A stretch of 64,000 nt of DNA from Halomonas caseinilytica (GCF_001662305.1 NZ_BDEP01000015.1:186001-250000), one strand, 5' to 3'; shown: positions 8,009-16,845, numbered from the stretch's first letter. A program made the numbers and translations. Notes: generated from the sequence alone by a model not told the origin.

Positions 8009-8170
8009 TTTTGGCTGCACTCGGCGCCCCGTCTCGTATGGCTCCCGACATGAAGCCGCACGCCCTTCAGGATCGATAAAATCGAATGAATGCCGCCAAA
8101 AACTGCGCTTGAGCGCCAAGTTTTTCGGCATAAGCTGGCAGCATAGCCTGACAGGAAAAGGAGCGGCGAC

Positions 8171-9175
8171 ATGGGCCTGCTGATCGAGGGGCGCTGGCAT
8201 GACCAGTGGTACGACACCAAGCAGCATGGTGGGGAATTCGTGCGTGAATCCGCCAAGCTGCGCGACTGGGTGACCGCCGACGGCGGTCCCGGCCCGGATG
8301 GGCAGACCGGCTTGCCCGCCGAGGCGGGGCGTTATCACCTTTATGTGTCGCTGGCATGTCCCTGGGCGCATCGCACTCTGATCATGCGTCGTCTCAAGGG
8401 GTTGACGTCATCGATCGACGTGTCCGTGACCAGCCCGCTGATGCTGGATCAGGGCTGGAGCTATCATCGCGACGAGGGATCGAGTGGCGACTCGCTCAAC
8501 GGTGTCGAATTCCATCATCAACTCTATACCCTGACCGATCCCCACTATACCGGCCGCGTGACCGTGCCGGTGCTGTGGGACAAGCATGAGAAACGCATCG
8601 TCAACAACGAGTCGGCGGAACTGGTGCGCATGTTCAACGGCGCCTTCGACGACCTGACCGGCAATCGCCTGGACCTGTATCCCGAGGACCTGCGCGGGAC
8701 CATCGATGCCGTCAATGCCGATGTCTATGATCACGTCAACAATGGCGTCTACAAGGCGGGCTTCGCTACCGAGCAGTCGGTCTACGAGAAGCACGTGGAT
8801 GCGCTGTTCCAGGCACTGGATCGTCTCGAGGCGCGTCTCGCCGAGCAACGTTATCTGGCCGGCGAGTGGCTGACCGAGGCGGACATTCGCTTGTTCACCA
8901 CCCTGGTGCGCTTCGACGCGGTCTATCACGGGCACTTCAAGTGCAACCTGCGCCGTCTGGAGGACTACCCGAACCTGTCCCACTACCTGCGCGAGCTCTA
9001 TCAGTGGCCGGGTATCGCCGAGACGGTGAACATCGACCACATCAAGCGTCATTACTATGTCAGCCACGGCAACATCAATCCGACGCGCATCGTTCCCGCC
9101 GGACCAGTGCTGGACCTGGAGCGGCCTCACGATCGTGAACGCTTGCCGGGGCAGGGGATACGCCAGCGCGGCTGA
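8171..9175 (+). CDS. yqjG: S-glutathionyl-(chloro)hydroquinone reductase
   Basis: 334 residues of the ECM4/YqjG class of glutathione transferases. The catalytic Cys63 sits in 'LACPWAHRTLIMRRLKGL', at the same number as in E. coli YqjG. The C-terminal helical domain contains 'GEWLTEADIRLFTTLVRFD' and the class-typical 'VYHGHFKCNLRRLEDYPNL'. The enzyme removes glutathione from glutathionyl-hydroquinones in the cytosol, recycling quinones or xenobiotics. aaggagcggcgac precedes the ATG. The stop codon falls in the loop of a hairpin shared with the converging gene. Confidence 0.93.
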   Translation: MGLLIEGRWHDQWYDTKQHGGEFVRESAKLRDWVTADGGPGPDGQTGLPAEAGRYHLYVSLACPWAHRTLIMRRLKGLTSSIDVSVTSPLMLDQGWSYHRDEGSSGDSLNGVEFHHQLYTLTDPHYTGRVTVPVLWDKHEKRIVNNESAELVRMFNGAFDDLTGNRLDLYPEDLRGTIDAVNADVYDHVNNGVYKAGFATEQSVYEKHVDALFQALDRLEARLAEQRYLAGEWLTEADIRLFTTLVRFDAVYHGHFKCNLRRLEDYPNLSHYLRELYQWPGIAETVNIDHIKRHYYVSHGNINPTRIVPAGPVLDLERPHDRERLPGQGIRQRG

Positions 9176-9184
9176 CGCCGCGCT
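9165..9184. terminator. hairpin spanning the yqjG stop codon
   Basis: AGCGCGGC (9165-9172) pairs perfectly with GCCGCGCT (9177-9184); the 4-nt loop TGAC contains the stop codon of yqjG. The converging YaiI-type gene stops at 9186. No T tract is present, so its efficiency as a terminator is uncertain. Confidence 0.4.
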
Positions 9185-9185
9185 C

Positions 9186-9638
9186 TCAGCTTGTGTTACG
9201 TGCCAGCCAGCGGTCCAGGGCGTTGGCGAATTCCCGTCGGTCCACGTCCGAATAGCCCTTGGGGCCACCGGTGTGCTCACCGCTGGCCCTCAACGTCTCC
9301 ATGAAATCCCGCATCTGGACCCGGGCGCGGATGTTGCTCTCGTTCAGGGCTTCCCCCCGGCTGGTCATGACGCTGGCGCCGCGTTCGATGGCCGCCATGG
9401 CCAGGGGCAGGTCGGAGGTGATGACCAGATCCTGCTCGGCGAGACGGTCGACGATTTCGTCATCGGCGGCATCGAAGCCATGACTCACCGTCAGCCCCTT
9501 GACCCACTTCGATGGCGGCAGGGGGATCTGATGGTTGGCCACGAAGGTGGTCGGCGTGGCGGTCCGCTCGGCGGCGCGCACGATGATCTCGCGGGCGATT
9601 CGGGGGCAAGCGTCGGCATCGACCCAAAGGTTGGGCAT
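9186..9638 (-). CDS. YaiI/YqxD family protein (DUF188)
   Basis: 150 residues beginning 'MPNLWVDADACP', the family signature, with D7, D9 and C11 forming a likely metal- or nuclease-type site. Also typical are 'VDRLAEQDLVITSDLPLA' and 'GGPKGYSDVDRREFANALDR'. The fold is PIN-like and the function is not established. The frame stays open upstream to 9725, but the DADACP start is where all family members begin. Convergent with yqjG, 10 bases apart. Confidence 0.9.
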   Translation of the reverse strand: MPNLWVDADACPRIAREIIVRAAERTATPTTFVANHQIPLPPSKWVKGLTVSHGFDAADDEIVDRLAEQDLVITSDLPLAMAAIERGASVMTSRGEALNESNIRARVQMRDFMETLRASGEHTGGPKGYSDVDRREFANALDRWLARNTS

Positions 9639-10028
9639 ATCGGAGGACCTCGAGGAAAGGACTGGCCAGGGTGGTGCGACAATGGTAGCATGCGCGCTCC
9701 TCGCATGTGCTGACCCCACCATCATGACGACGCGACCCGTTCACCGACGTGAACGCGGTGGTCGACAACGCCGGGCCGAGGCCCAACGCGTTTGAACTGT
9801 GTAGATGGAGCGCCGACGAGAGTTCGCCACCAGGGCGAATTCGGCGCAGACGGTCGCCACGATGTGCTCGCCAAGCCGGCGGGCAAGCATCGGATGCTAG
9901 GTGCGACCGGCGTCCCCGACTCCGCTTGAGACTCCCGCAATGTTCGGGACCTTGACTGTACGCCAGGTGTACGGGACGCCATGACTGATGTTTCTTGCCG
10001 GTGATCCCGGCCTACCAAGGTGTGATTC
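9639..10028 (+). promoter_or_regulatory. long structured region upstream of the DEAD-box helicase
   Basis: 390 bases with no convincing gene. Four local hairpins are visible: 9738-9755 (7-bp stem CGTTCAC/GTGAACG), 9811-9846 (CGCCGA/TCGGCG outside TTCGCC/GGCGAA), 9933-9949 (TCCCG/CGGGA) and 9997-10011 (GCCGG/CCGGC). The last ends 17 bases before the helicase start. Long structured leaders are common for cold-inducible or autoregulated RNA helicases, so this is probably the 5' untranslated region of that gene. No clear -10/-35 pair was found. Confidence 0.45.
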
Positions 10029-11708
10029 ATGACCTCGACTTCCGTCGCCTCGCCGAGTTTCGGCGATCTGGCCCTGCTGCCCGCCGTTCTCTCCGCCATT
10101 GAGACGCTCGGTTACGAAACGCCGTCACCGATCCAGGCACAGACCATTCCGGCTCTGCTGGAAGGCCGCGACATGCTGGGCCAGGCCCAGACCGGTACCG
10201 GCAAGACGGCTGCCTTTGCCTTGCCGATTCTCTCGCGCCTCGAACTCGAGCGACGCGAACCCCAGGTGCTGGTACTGGCGCCGACCCGCGAGCTGGCGCA
10301 GCAGGTTGCCGCGTCCTTCTCCAAGTACGGCCAGAATCTCAAGGGCCTGGAAGTGGCGACCCTGTGCGGTGGCATGGAATACCGCGACCAGCTTCAGGCA
10401 TTGCGCCGAGGCGCTCAGGTCGTGGTCGGCACGCCCGGTCGGATCATCGATCACCTGGATCGCGGTAGCCTCAAGCTCGGCGGTCTCTCCGCCCTGGTGC
10501 TGGACGAGGCCGACGAGATGCTGCGCATGGGCTTCATCGACGACGTCAAGCGCGTGGTAGCCGATACCCCCGTGGACGCCCAGCGCGTGTTCTTCTCCGC
10601 GACGCTACCCACCGAGATCGAGCGCATCGTCAATCAGTACCTGGTGGAGCCGGTCAAGGTAACCATCGAATCGCGCGCCTCCAGCGGCGACAACATCGAA
10701 CAGCGCCGGGTGCGCATCGATGGCGGCGCCAAGCTGGAAGCCCTGGCACGCATCCTCGAGGTCGAACCCGTCGACGCGGCGATCGTCTTCGTGCGGACGC
10801 GAGCGGCCTGCACCACCTTGATGGAGCAACTCTCGGCGCGTGGCCTGAATGTGGCGAGCCTGTCGGGCGACCTGGACCAGAGCCTGCGCGAGCGCACCAT
10901 CACGCGTCTCAAGCGCGGCAAGATCGATGTGCTGATCGCCACCGACGTGGCGGCGCGAGGCCTGGACGTGCCGCGCATCACGCACGTCATCAACTATGAC
11001 CTGCCGCAGGATGCCGAAGCCTATACCCACCGTATCGGCCGGACCGGTCGTGCCGGTCGCGATGGGATCGCCATCACCTTTGCCGGCAACCGTGAAGGCC
11101 GCAAGGTCGGCTGGCTCGAGCGTGCCACCGGCCGCAAGATGGAAGACATGGAACTGCCCGACGAGTCGGCCATCCGCGCACATCGCGATGCCGTCTTCCA
11201 GCAGCGCGTGGTCGGCTCGCTGACCAAGGATGCCGATACCCAGCGTGAGCTGGTCGAGCGTCTGATCGAGGAAGGCCATGATCCGGTCGAGCTGGCCTGC
11301 GCCTTCGCCGCCCTGGCGCGCGCCGATGAAGCGCCCATCGGTCGCCTGCAGGCACCGCGCAAGGAGCGTGCACCGCGCGAAGGACGCGAAGGGAAGGCGC
11401 CGCGTCGTGAGCGCGGTCCCACCGAAGGCATGACGCGCTATCGCGTCGCCGTGGGCCACAAGGATGGCATCAAGCCTGGCCAATTGGTCGGTGCCCTGGC
11501 CAATGAAGGGGGCATCGAGGGTAACCGGATTGGTCGGATCGACATCCGCAATGCATTTTCCGTCGTCGAGTTGCCGAGCGGCTTGCCTTCCAGCATTCTG
11601 GCCAAGATGGCACGGGCCCGGGTTGGCGGTCGTCCGCTGGAGATCAGCGAGGATCGCGCGCCGCGTCGCCAACGCGATGACGGGGCGGCTCGTCGCGAAC
11701 GAGCCTGA
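10029..11708 (+). CDS. deaD: DEAD-box ATP-dependent RNA helicase (DeaD/CsdA-like)
   Basis: 559 residues. The Q motif is at ~11-38, Walker A AQTGTGKT at 53-60, then PTRELAQQ, the DEAD box in 'LVLDEADEMLRMGF' (~157), SAT, and 'HRIGRTGRAGRDG' of motif VI. After a basic linker rich in R, K and E comes a DbpA-type RNA-binding domain ('TRYRVAVGHKDGIKPGQLVG', ~468-540). The enzyme unwinds short RNA duplexes in ribosome assembly and mRNA turnover, especially in the cold. It is shorter than E. coli DeaD (629) because the basic tail is brief. A structured leader precedes it and a strong terminator follows. Confidence 0.92.
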   Translation: MTSTSVASPSFGDLALLPAVLSAIETLGYETPSPIQAQTIPALLEGRDMLGQAQTGTGKTAAFALPILSRLELERREPQVLVLAPTRELAQQVAASFSKYGQNLKGLEVATLCGGMEYRDQLQALRRGAQVVVGTPGRIIDHLDRGSLKLGGLSALVLDEADEMLRMGFIDDVKRVVADTPVDAQRVFFSATLPTEIERIVNQYLVEPVKVTIESRASSGDNIEQRRVRIDGGAKLEALARILEVEPVDAAIVFVRTRAACTTLMEQLSARGLNVASLSGDLDQSLRERTITRLKRGKIDVLIATDVAARGLDVPRITHVINYDLPQDAEAYTHRIGRTGRAGRDGIAITFAGNREGRKVGWLERATGRKMEDMELPDESAIRAHRDAVFQQRVVGSLTKDADTQRELVERLIEEGHDPVELACAFAALARADEAPIGRLQAPRKERAPREGREGKAPRRERGPTEGMTRYRVAVGHKDGIKPGQLVGALANEGGIEGNRIGRIDIRNAFSVVELPSGLPSSILAKMARARVGGRPLEISEDRAPRRQRDDGAARRERA

Positions 11709-11745
11709 CCACCGTGCCGCTCAAGGGCGGCCGATGAGAAGCATC

Positions 11746-11783
11746 CAGGCAGGCCGGGGAATCTCCCCGGCCTGCCTGCTTTT
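11746..11783 (+). terminator. rho-independent terminator of the helicase gene
   Basis: A perfect 15-bp stem (11746-11760 with 11764-11778) with a 3-nt loop ATC, followed by ctttt. Confidence 0.9.
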
Positions 11784-11828
11784 AGGCCCCCTTGCAACGA
11801 AACGACGAACAACGCTGAGGAACCTGCC

Positions 11829-12782
11829 ATGTGGAAGCGACTGCCATTCCGCTTGCGGGGGTATCTGATCACCATGACCGGTGTGTTGCTGCTGTCGCCG
11901 GACGCTCTGTTGATCAAGGATACCCAGGCCGAGGTGGCGACCTTCATGTTCTGGCGCGGCCTGTTGTTGGGGAGCGTGCTGCTGGTCATCGCCGCCCTGC
12001 GCTATCGTGCGCGTCTGCCGGATGCCATTCGTGCCTGTGGGGCTGCAGCCTGGTGGTGTCCGCTGGCGTTTGCCGGCAGCGCCTGGGCCTTCGTCTGCGC
12101 GGCGCGCCTGACCGCTGCCGGCAACGTGCTGGTGATGATGAACCTGGCACCGCTGGTGGCGGGGCTGATCGGCATGATCGTCTTCGGCCAGCGTCTGCGT
12201 CGCCAGACCTGGGTGGTGATCGCCGTGTGCGTGACCGGGGCCTGCCTGATGGCGGCAGGCGAGATTGGCCAAGGAAGCCCGCTGGGACTGGCGATAGCCT
12301 TGTTCGTGCCCATCTCCATTGCCGTGAATACCACGGTGGCAAGTGTTCAGCGCGGCGACCGCCAGCGCGGGGTGGACACCACCGTCGTGCTGCCGCTGGG
12401 ATGCCTGGCGATGCTGGTGCCGGCGGTATTGCTGGGAGGCGCGCAACCACCGCCGCCCGAGGACGTGCAGCGCCTGGCACTGCTGGCGTTGTTCCTGCCG
12501 GCGGCCTACTTCCTGATCCAGACCGGGCCGCGCTATCTGCCCGGCGCCGAAGTCAGCCTCGTGATGCTGCTGGAGACACTGGTCGGAGCCCTGCTGGTCT
12601 GGTGGTGGCTGGGCGAGGTGCCGCCGCCACTGGCCTTCGTGGGCGGCGGCATGATCGTCGCTGCCATGCTGCTCAGTGGATTGCGCGATCTCCATCGCCA
12701 ACGCCGCAAGGCCGCTGCCGGCGCCCCGGACGAACGTCTGTTGCAGGAGCAGGTCATGCGCGAGGAAGAGAACGCCGATTGA
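11829..12782 (+). CDS. EamA/DMT-family transporter
   Basis: 317 residues with about ten hydrophobic segments in two five-helix EamA repeats (first from 'GYLITMTGVLLLSPDALLIK', second from 'SPLGLAIALFVPISIAV'). Members of the drug/metabolite transporter superfamily in the inner membrane export amino acids, metabolites or drugs; the substrate cannot be told from sequence. The C-terminal ~30 residues are charged and cytoplasmic. aggaacctgcc precedes the ATG. It follows the helicase terminator and is probably its own unit. Confidence 0.88.
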   Translation: MWKRLPFRLRGYLITMTGVLLLSPDALLIKDTQAEVATFMFWRGLLLGSVLLVIAALRYRARLPDAIRACGAAAWWCPLAFAGSAWAFVCAARLTAAGNVLVMMNLAPLVAGLIGMIVFGQRLRRQTWVVIAVCVTGACLMAAGEIGQGSPLGLAIALFVPISIAVNTTVASVQRGDRQRGVDTTVVLPLGCLAMLVPAVLLGGAQPPPPEDVQRLALLALFLPAAYFLIQTGPRYLPGAEVSLVMLLETLVGALLVWWWLGEVPPPLAFVGGGMIVAAMLLSGLRDLHRQRRKAAAGAPDERLLQEQVMREEENAD

Positions 12783-12845
12783 TCGGCCGGCGCTATCCGC
12801 TCGGCAAGGGCATTGCCGGTATCTCTCGCCTTGAGGGGCAGGGCA

Positions 12846-14012
12846 TTATGCTGTCGAACGGGTCGACAGGCGTTCGCCCAATGCCGTCATGAAGCGCTCG
12901 CCCGCTGCCAGTTGCTCGCACTCGATGTATTCGTCCGGTTGGTGGGCCTGGCTGATGCTGCCGGGACCGCAGATGAGGGTGGACAGCCCCTGGCGCTGGA
13001 ACTGGCCGGCCTCGGTGGCATAGGCCACGGCCGACGCCTCGACCTCGCTGCCCAGCAAGGCACGGCAGAGTCCCAGCACCTCGTCGTTGTCGCGGTCGGC
13101 CAGGGCGGGCACGGTGACGTTCAGCGCCTCGGTCACGATGCCGGTCTCCGGCGCGGTCCGTTGCATTTCGGCCTCCAGCTCGGCGGCATAGGCATCAACG
13201 CGGCCGCGCAGCTCCTCGATCTCGTCGCTCGGCAGGTGACGAATCTCCCACTCGAAGGTGCATTGGCGGGCCATGATGTTGATCGCCGTGCCGCCTTCGA
13301 TCCGCCCCACGTGCAGGCTGGAATGGACCACGTTGAAGGCTTCGTCGACGCGCCCCTCGGCCTTGAGTTCGCGCATGACGTCCTCGATCTTGGTCACCAG
13401 CCGGGCCGCCACGTGGATGGCCGAGACGCCTTGATAGACTTGGCTCGAGTGGGCCTCGCGGCCGGTGACCGTGGTGCGCAGGTTGGTCGCCCCCTTCTGA
13501 GCCACCACCGGCTGCATCAGTGTCGGCTCGCCGACGATCACCGTCGAGGGGCGAGGGTGATCGGCCATCAAACGCTCGATCATGCGTGGCGCGCCGACGC
13601 AGCCCACTTCCTCGTCGTAGGAGAAGGCCAGCCACAGCGGCCTTTCCAGTGTCATCGTCACCCAGCGGGGCACCTCCGCCAGGGCGCAGGCGATGAAGCC
13701 CTTCATGTCGCAGGTGCCACGCCCGTAGAGGCGGCCATCGTTGCCGTCGCGCAGAACGAAGGGATCGCTCGACCACGGCTGGCCATCCACCGGCACTACA
13801 TCGGTGTGGCCGGAAAGCACCACGCCACCTTCCACCGCCGGCCCGATGCGGGCCAGCAGGTTGGCCTTGCGGCTATCGTCGCTTTCGATGCGCCAATGCT
13901 CGACGCCATGATCGTCGAGCCAGGCCTCGATCCACTCGATCAGGGCCAGGTTGGAATCTCGCGATACGGTAGCAAAGCCCACGAGGCGCTGAAGTATCTC
14001 GGTGGCGGTCAT
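12846..14012 (-). CDS. argE: acetylornithine deacetylase
   Basis: 388 residues of the M20 metallopeptidase family, starting at the ATG after ccaggagccgcc. Zinc ligands and catalytic residues are in place: H69 and D71 in 'LSGHTDVVP', D102 in 'GRGTCDMKGF', E134-E135 in 'SYDEEVG', E162 in 'GEPT', and the C-terminal His in 'SQAHQPDEY'. The dimerisation domain starts at 'TGREAHSS'. It removes acetate from N-acetylornithine in arginine synthesis. No other arg gene is adjacent. M20 relatives overlap in sequence, so ArgE is the most likely but not the only possibility. Confidence 0.85.
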   Translation of the reverse strand: MTATEILQRLVGFATVSRDSNLALIEWIEAWLDDHGVEHWRIESDDSRKANLLARIGPAVEGGVVLSGHTDVVPVDGQPWSSDPFVLRDGNDGRLYGRGTCDMKGFIACALAEVPRWVTMTLERPLWLAFSYDEEVGCVGAPRMIERLMADHPRPSTVIVGEPTLMQPVVAQKGATNLRTTVTGREAHSSQVYQGVSAIHVAARLVTKIEDVMRELKAEGRVDEAFNVVHSSLHVGRIEGGTAINIMARQCTFEWEIRHLPSDEIEELRGRVDAYAAELEAEMQRTAPETGIVTEALNVTVPALADRDNDEVLGLCRALLGSEVEASAVAYATEAGQFQRQGLSTLICGPGSISQAHQPDEYIECEQLAAGERFMTALGERLSTRSTA

Positions 14013-14091
14013 GGCGGCTCCTGGGTCAAGAATTCGAAGGGAGATTAGCACGCGGGTGAGCCTGGTCGCAGCCAGTGCGATGAAACAGGCT

Positions 14092-14157
14092 ATAGGTCCT
14101 GCCTATCGGGACGATCATCTTGCTGGCTTGGCGAAAAATAATTAACACGCTTATTGT
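14092..14157 (+). promoter_or_regulatory. promoter and inverted repeat upstream of the alkene reductase
   Basis: A -35-like TTGGCG (14128-14133), 18 bases and a -10-like TATTGT (14152-14157) lie in an AT-rich patch 64 bases before the gene. Upstream at 14092-14106 is an inverted repeat ATAGG-N5-CCTAT. ACAC-N7-GTGT surrounds the -10. These could bind a NemR- or HxlR-type electrophile sensor, but no such regulator gene is adjacent. Confidence 0.4.
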
Positions 14158-14221
14158 GTAGCTCACTTCATCATCGAGCCAACGAATCGAGCAAGCGATT
14201 CGTCGCGACAGGAGAGAGACC

Positions 14222-15340
14222 ATGGCCGACACCACATTATTCACTCCGCTCCGGCTCGGCAGCCTGAGTCTGCCCAATCGCGTCATCATGGCGCCGCTGA
14301 CGCGAGCCCGCACTCCCGACAGCGTGCCCGGAAAACTGCAACAGGCCTATTACGGTCAGCGTGCCGGCGCAGGTCTCATCATCAGCGAGGCGACCAATAT
14401 TTCGCCGACGGCGCGTGGCTATGTCTATACCCCCGGCATCTGGACCGACGCCCAGGAAGCCGGCTGGCAGCAGGTCGTCGAGGCCGTGCATGCCAAGGGC
14501 GGGCGCATTGCCCTGCAACTCTGGCACGTTGGGCGCGTGTCCCATGAAATGGTCCAGCCCGACGGCCAGCCGCCCGTGGCGCCCAGCGCGTTGAAGGGCG
14601 AAGGTGCCGAGTGCTTCGTCGAGTTCGAGGATGGTTCCGCCGGACGGCACCCTACCAGCACGCCCCGGGCGCTGGAGACCGACGAGATCCCGGGTATCGT
14701 CGAGGACTATCGCCAGGCGGCCGTGCGCGCCAAGCGAGCCGGCTTCGACATGGTGGAGGTGCATGCCGCCAATGCGTACCTGCTCAACCAGTTTCTGGCC
14801 ACCGGCACCAACCAGCGTACCGATCGCTACGGCGGTTCGGTCGAGAATCGCGCGCGCTTCCCGCTGGAAGTGGTCGATGCCGTGGCCGAGGTGTTCGGCC
14901 CGGATCGCGTGGGTATTCGCCTGACTCCCTTCATCGAGATCTTCGGCCTCAGCGACGACGAGCCCGAGGCGATGGCCTTCTACCTGGCCGAGCAGCTCGG
15001 TCGACGCGGCCTGGCCTATCTCCATTTCAACGAGCCCAACTGGGCCGGTGGCGATGTCACGTTCCCGGAAGGATTCCGTGAGCAGATGCGCGAGCGTTTC
15101 GGCGGCAGCCTGATTTACTGCGGTCATTACGATGCCGAGCGTGCCCAGCAGCGTCTGGAGGAAAACACCGCCGATGCCATCGCCTTCGGCCGGCCCTTCA
15201 TCGCCAACCCGGATCTGCCGGAGCGCCTGCGTCTGGGCGCCTCGCTCAATGAGCCGGATCAGGGCACCTTCTACGGTGGAGGCGAGCAGGGCTACACCGA
15301 CTATCCCTTCCTCGACAATGGGTACGATCACCGAGCCTGA
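14222..15340 (+). CDS. nemA: Old Yellow Enzyme family alkene reductase
   Basis: 372 residues forming an FMN-binding TIM barrel. The substrate-anion pair is H181 and N184 with Y186 as proton donor ('EVHAANAYLLNQFLATGTN'). Also conserved are 'NRVIMAPLTRAR', 'IALQLWHVGRVSH' and 'DRYGGSVENRARFPLEV'. It is a cytosolic NAD(P)H-dependent reductase of activated alkenes, maleimides or nitro compounds, usually part of reactive-electrophile defence. aggagagagacc gives a strong ribosome-binding site. A hairpin terminator follows. It is very similar in length to NemA (365). Confidence 0.92.
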   Translation: MADTTLFTPLRLGSLSLPNRVIMAPLTRARTPDSVPGKLQQAYYGQRAGAGLIISEATNISPTARGYVYTPGIWTDAQEAGWQQVVEAVHAKGGRIALQLWHVGRVSHEMVQPDGQPPVAPSALKGEGAECFVEFEDGSAGRHPTSTPRALETDEIPGIVEDYRQAAVRAKRAGFDMVEVHAANAYLLNQFLATGTNQRTDRYGGSVENRARFPLEVVDAVAEVFGPDRVGIRLTPFIEIFGLSDDEPEAMAFYLAEQLGRRGLAYLHFNEPNWAGGDVTFPEGFREQMRERFGGSLIYCGHYDAERAQQRLEENTADAIAFGRPFIANPDLPERLRLGASLNEPDQGTFYGGGEQGYTDYPFLDNGYDHRA

Positions 15341-15369
15341 GGGGCCACGCATCTTCATCAATGTTCATC

Positions 15370-15396
15370 AGCCCGGCCAGTGTGCCGGGCTTATTG
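15370..15396 (+). terminator. terminator after the alkene reductase gene
   Basis: AGCCCGGC (15370-15377) and GCCGGGCT (15384-15391) pair perfectly around a 6-nt loop, followed by tatt. Confidence 0.65.
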
Positions 15397-15481
15397 CGTC
15401 GAGGTTATGGCATGATGACGGCACCCGGCCAGGGAGGCATTTCCGGGGGCGTCGTTTCATTGAGTGGCTTGAGGATGTGAT

Positions 15482-15961
15482 ATGTTCCATTACCAACCGC
15501 GTCAGTTGGCCGAGGTCGTATTGGCCATCATGGGGATCTGGCTCGTGGTTAGCCGCATGCCGGATTATGCGGCTTCTCTGTATGTGGCGTGGTCGAGTGC
15601 AGCGGTGTCGCAGCCATCGGATGGCCCGAACGTACTGCTCCTGCAAAGCGTGTATTTTCTGGTCAGTGGACTGCTGGGGCTGGCGCTGATCCTGGCGCGC
15701 AAGCCGCTCGCTGCCTGGATGTCGCCGGTTTCCACCGAGGCGCCTGCCGCCACCGAGTCGCTGGTGGCGGTGGGGGCGGCCGTTGTCGGCGTCTATTATC
15801 TCGCTGACGGGGCGGTCACGCTGAGCATGCAGATGGCCTCGGCCAGCCAGGCCTTCCTCTGGCAGGGCGGTGTGTCGATGGTCGTCGGTATTGTCCTGTT
15901 CGCGGTCTCCGTTGGCCTTGGCCGCTTGTGGGGGCTGCTGCGGGGGCGGCAAGAGCTCTGA
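15482..15961 (+). CDS. small integral membrane protein of unknown function
   Basis: 159 residues with four predicted membrane helices: 'LAEVVLAIMGIWLVVS', 'LLLQSVYFLVSGLLGLALIL', 'ESLVAVGAAVVGVYYLAD' and 'GVSMVVGIVLFAVSVGLGRL'. I recognise no family. Its start ATG at 15482 lies 141 bases past the alkene reductase, behind that gene's terminator, with gaggatgtgat upstream. Convergent with the SDR gene 24 bases further on. Confidence 0.65.
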   Translation: MFHYQPRQLAEVVLAIMGIWLVVSRMPDYAASLYVAWSSAAVSQPSDGPNVLLLQSVYFLVSGLLGLALILARKPLAAWMSPVSTEAPAATESLVAVGAAVVGVYYLADGAVTLSMQMASASQAFLWQGGVSMVVGIVLFAVSVGLGRLWGLLRGRQEL

Positions 15962-15984
15962 GCACGTTCTGCACGCGTTGAGGT

Positions 15985-16845
15985 TCACTCCCGCTCGCTC
16001 TTCGTCGAGCGCAGTAACACTCGGTCCATGCCGCGCGTGCTGAGTACACGCTTGAGCGCGGCGAACAGATGGGTCGGTAGGGTGACCGCGTAGCGGGGCT
16101 TCGGTCGCCGGCTCTCTAGGGCATGGATGAGCTTGGCGACCACCGCATCGGCCTCCAGTGCGAAGGGCGTCTTGCCGTCGGGGTTGGCCAGTCGTGCTTC
16201 GACTTTCGCGTAGGTGCTGGCATGGGCGCTGTTGGCCGTGTCGATATTGGCCTTGAAGGCACGGTGGGCGTTTTCACGAAAGCGGCTGGCGATGGGGCCG
16301 GGCTGGATCAGGCTGACGTGAATGCCGCTGCCCGCGAGTTCCTGGCGCAGGGTGTCGGTCAAGCCCTCCAGGGCGAACTTGGAACAGACGTAGGCGCCGC
16401 GATAGGGCAGGGCAGCAAATCCCAGTACCGAACTGTTCTGCACGATACGCCCATGGCCCTGGCCACGCATCATCGGTAGCACACGGGTCGTCAGCTCGTG
16501 GGTGCCGAGCAGGTTGGTCTCCAACTGGTCCCGTAACACGTCCCGTCTGAGATCTTCGACGGCACCGGGCTGGCCGTAAGCGCCATTGTTGAAAAGGGCT
16601 GCCAGCGCGCCGCCGGTGCGCTGGCTTACTTCCGCCACCGCGGCCTCGATCGAGGCACTGTCGGCAAGGTCCAGCCGCAGGGCTTCGAGTCCTTCCTCCT
16701 GAAGCCGGATGACATCTGCCTCGGCCCTTGCGGTGGCAAAGACCCGCCAGTCGCGTGCCGCCATGGCATGGGCCGCGGCATGGCCGATGCCGCTCGAGCA
16801 GCCGGTGATCAGCAGGCTGCGTGTCGGTGTCGTCGAGGCGTCCAC
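15985..16845 (-). CDS. short-chain dehydrogenase/reductase (SDR)
   Basis: 286 residues of the classical SDR fold. The cofactor motif TGCSSGIG is at 14-21, 'LFNNGAYGQPG' corresponds to the NNAG strand, the catalytic Ser is in 'QNSSVLGF', and Tyr-x3-Lys is in 'GAYVCSKFALEG'. The C-terminal ~60 residues ('YAVTLPTHLFAALKRVL') resemble SDRs acting on hydrophobic substrates such as lipids or retinol-like alcohols. The substrate is unknown. It is downstream of the alpha/beta hydrolase in the same direction with a 100-base gap, so co-transcription is possible. Confidence 0.88.
   Translation of the reverse strand: MDASTTPTRSLLITGCSSGIGHAAAHAMAARDWRVFATARAEADVIRLQEEGLEALRLDLADSASIEAAVAEVSQRTGGALAALFNNGAYGQPGAVEDLRRDVLRDQLETNLLGTHELTTRVLPMMRGQGHGRIVQNSSVLGFAALPYRGAYVCSKFALEGLTDTLRQELAGSGIHVSLIQPGPIASRFRENAHRAFKANIDTANSAHASTYAKVEARLANPDGKTPFALEADAVVAKLIHALESRRPKPRYAVTLPTHLFAALKRVLSTRGMDRVLLRSTKSERE

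Noticed and set aside
9722-10099. 125-codon minus-strand frame in the helicase leader
   Set aside because: Low-complexity Ser/Arg/Pro composition, no family, no ribosome-binding site, and it runs into the helicase start.
12802-12818. Hairpin CGGCAA/TTGCCG between the EamA and argE genes
   Set aside because: Only a 6-bp stem without a T tract; too weak to call a terminator.
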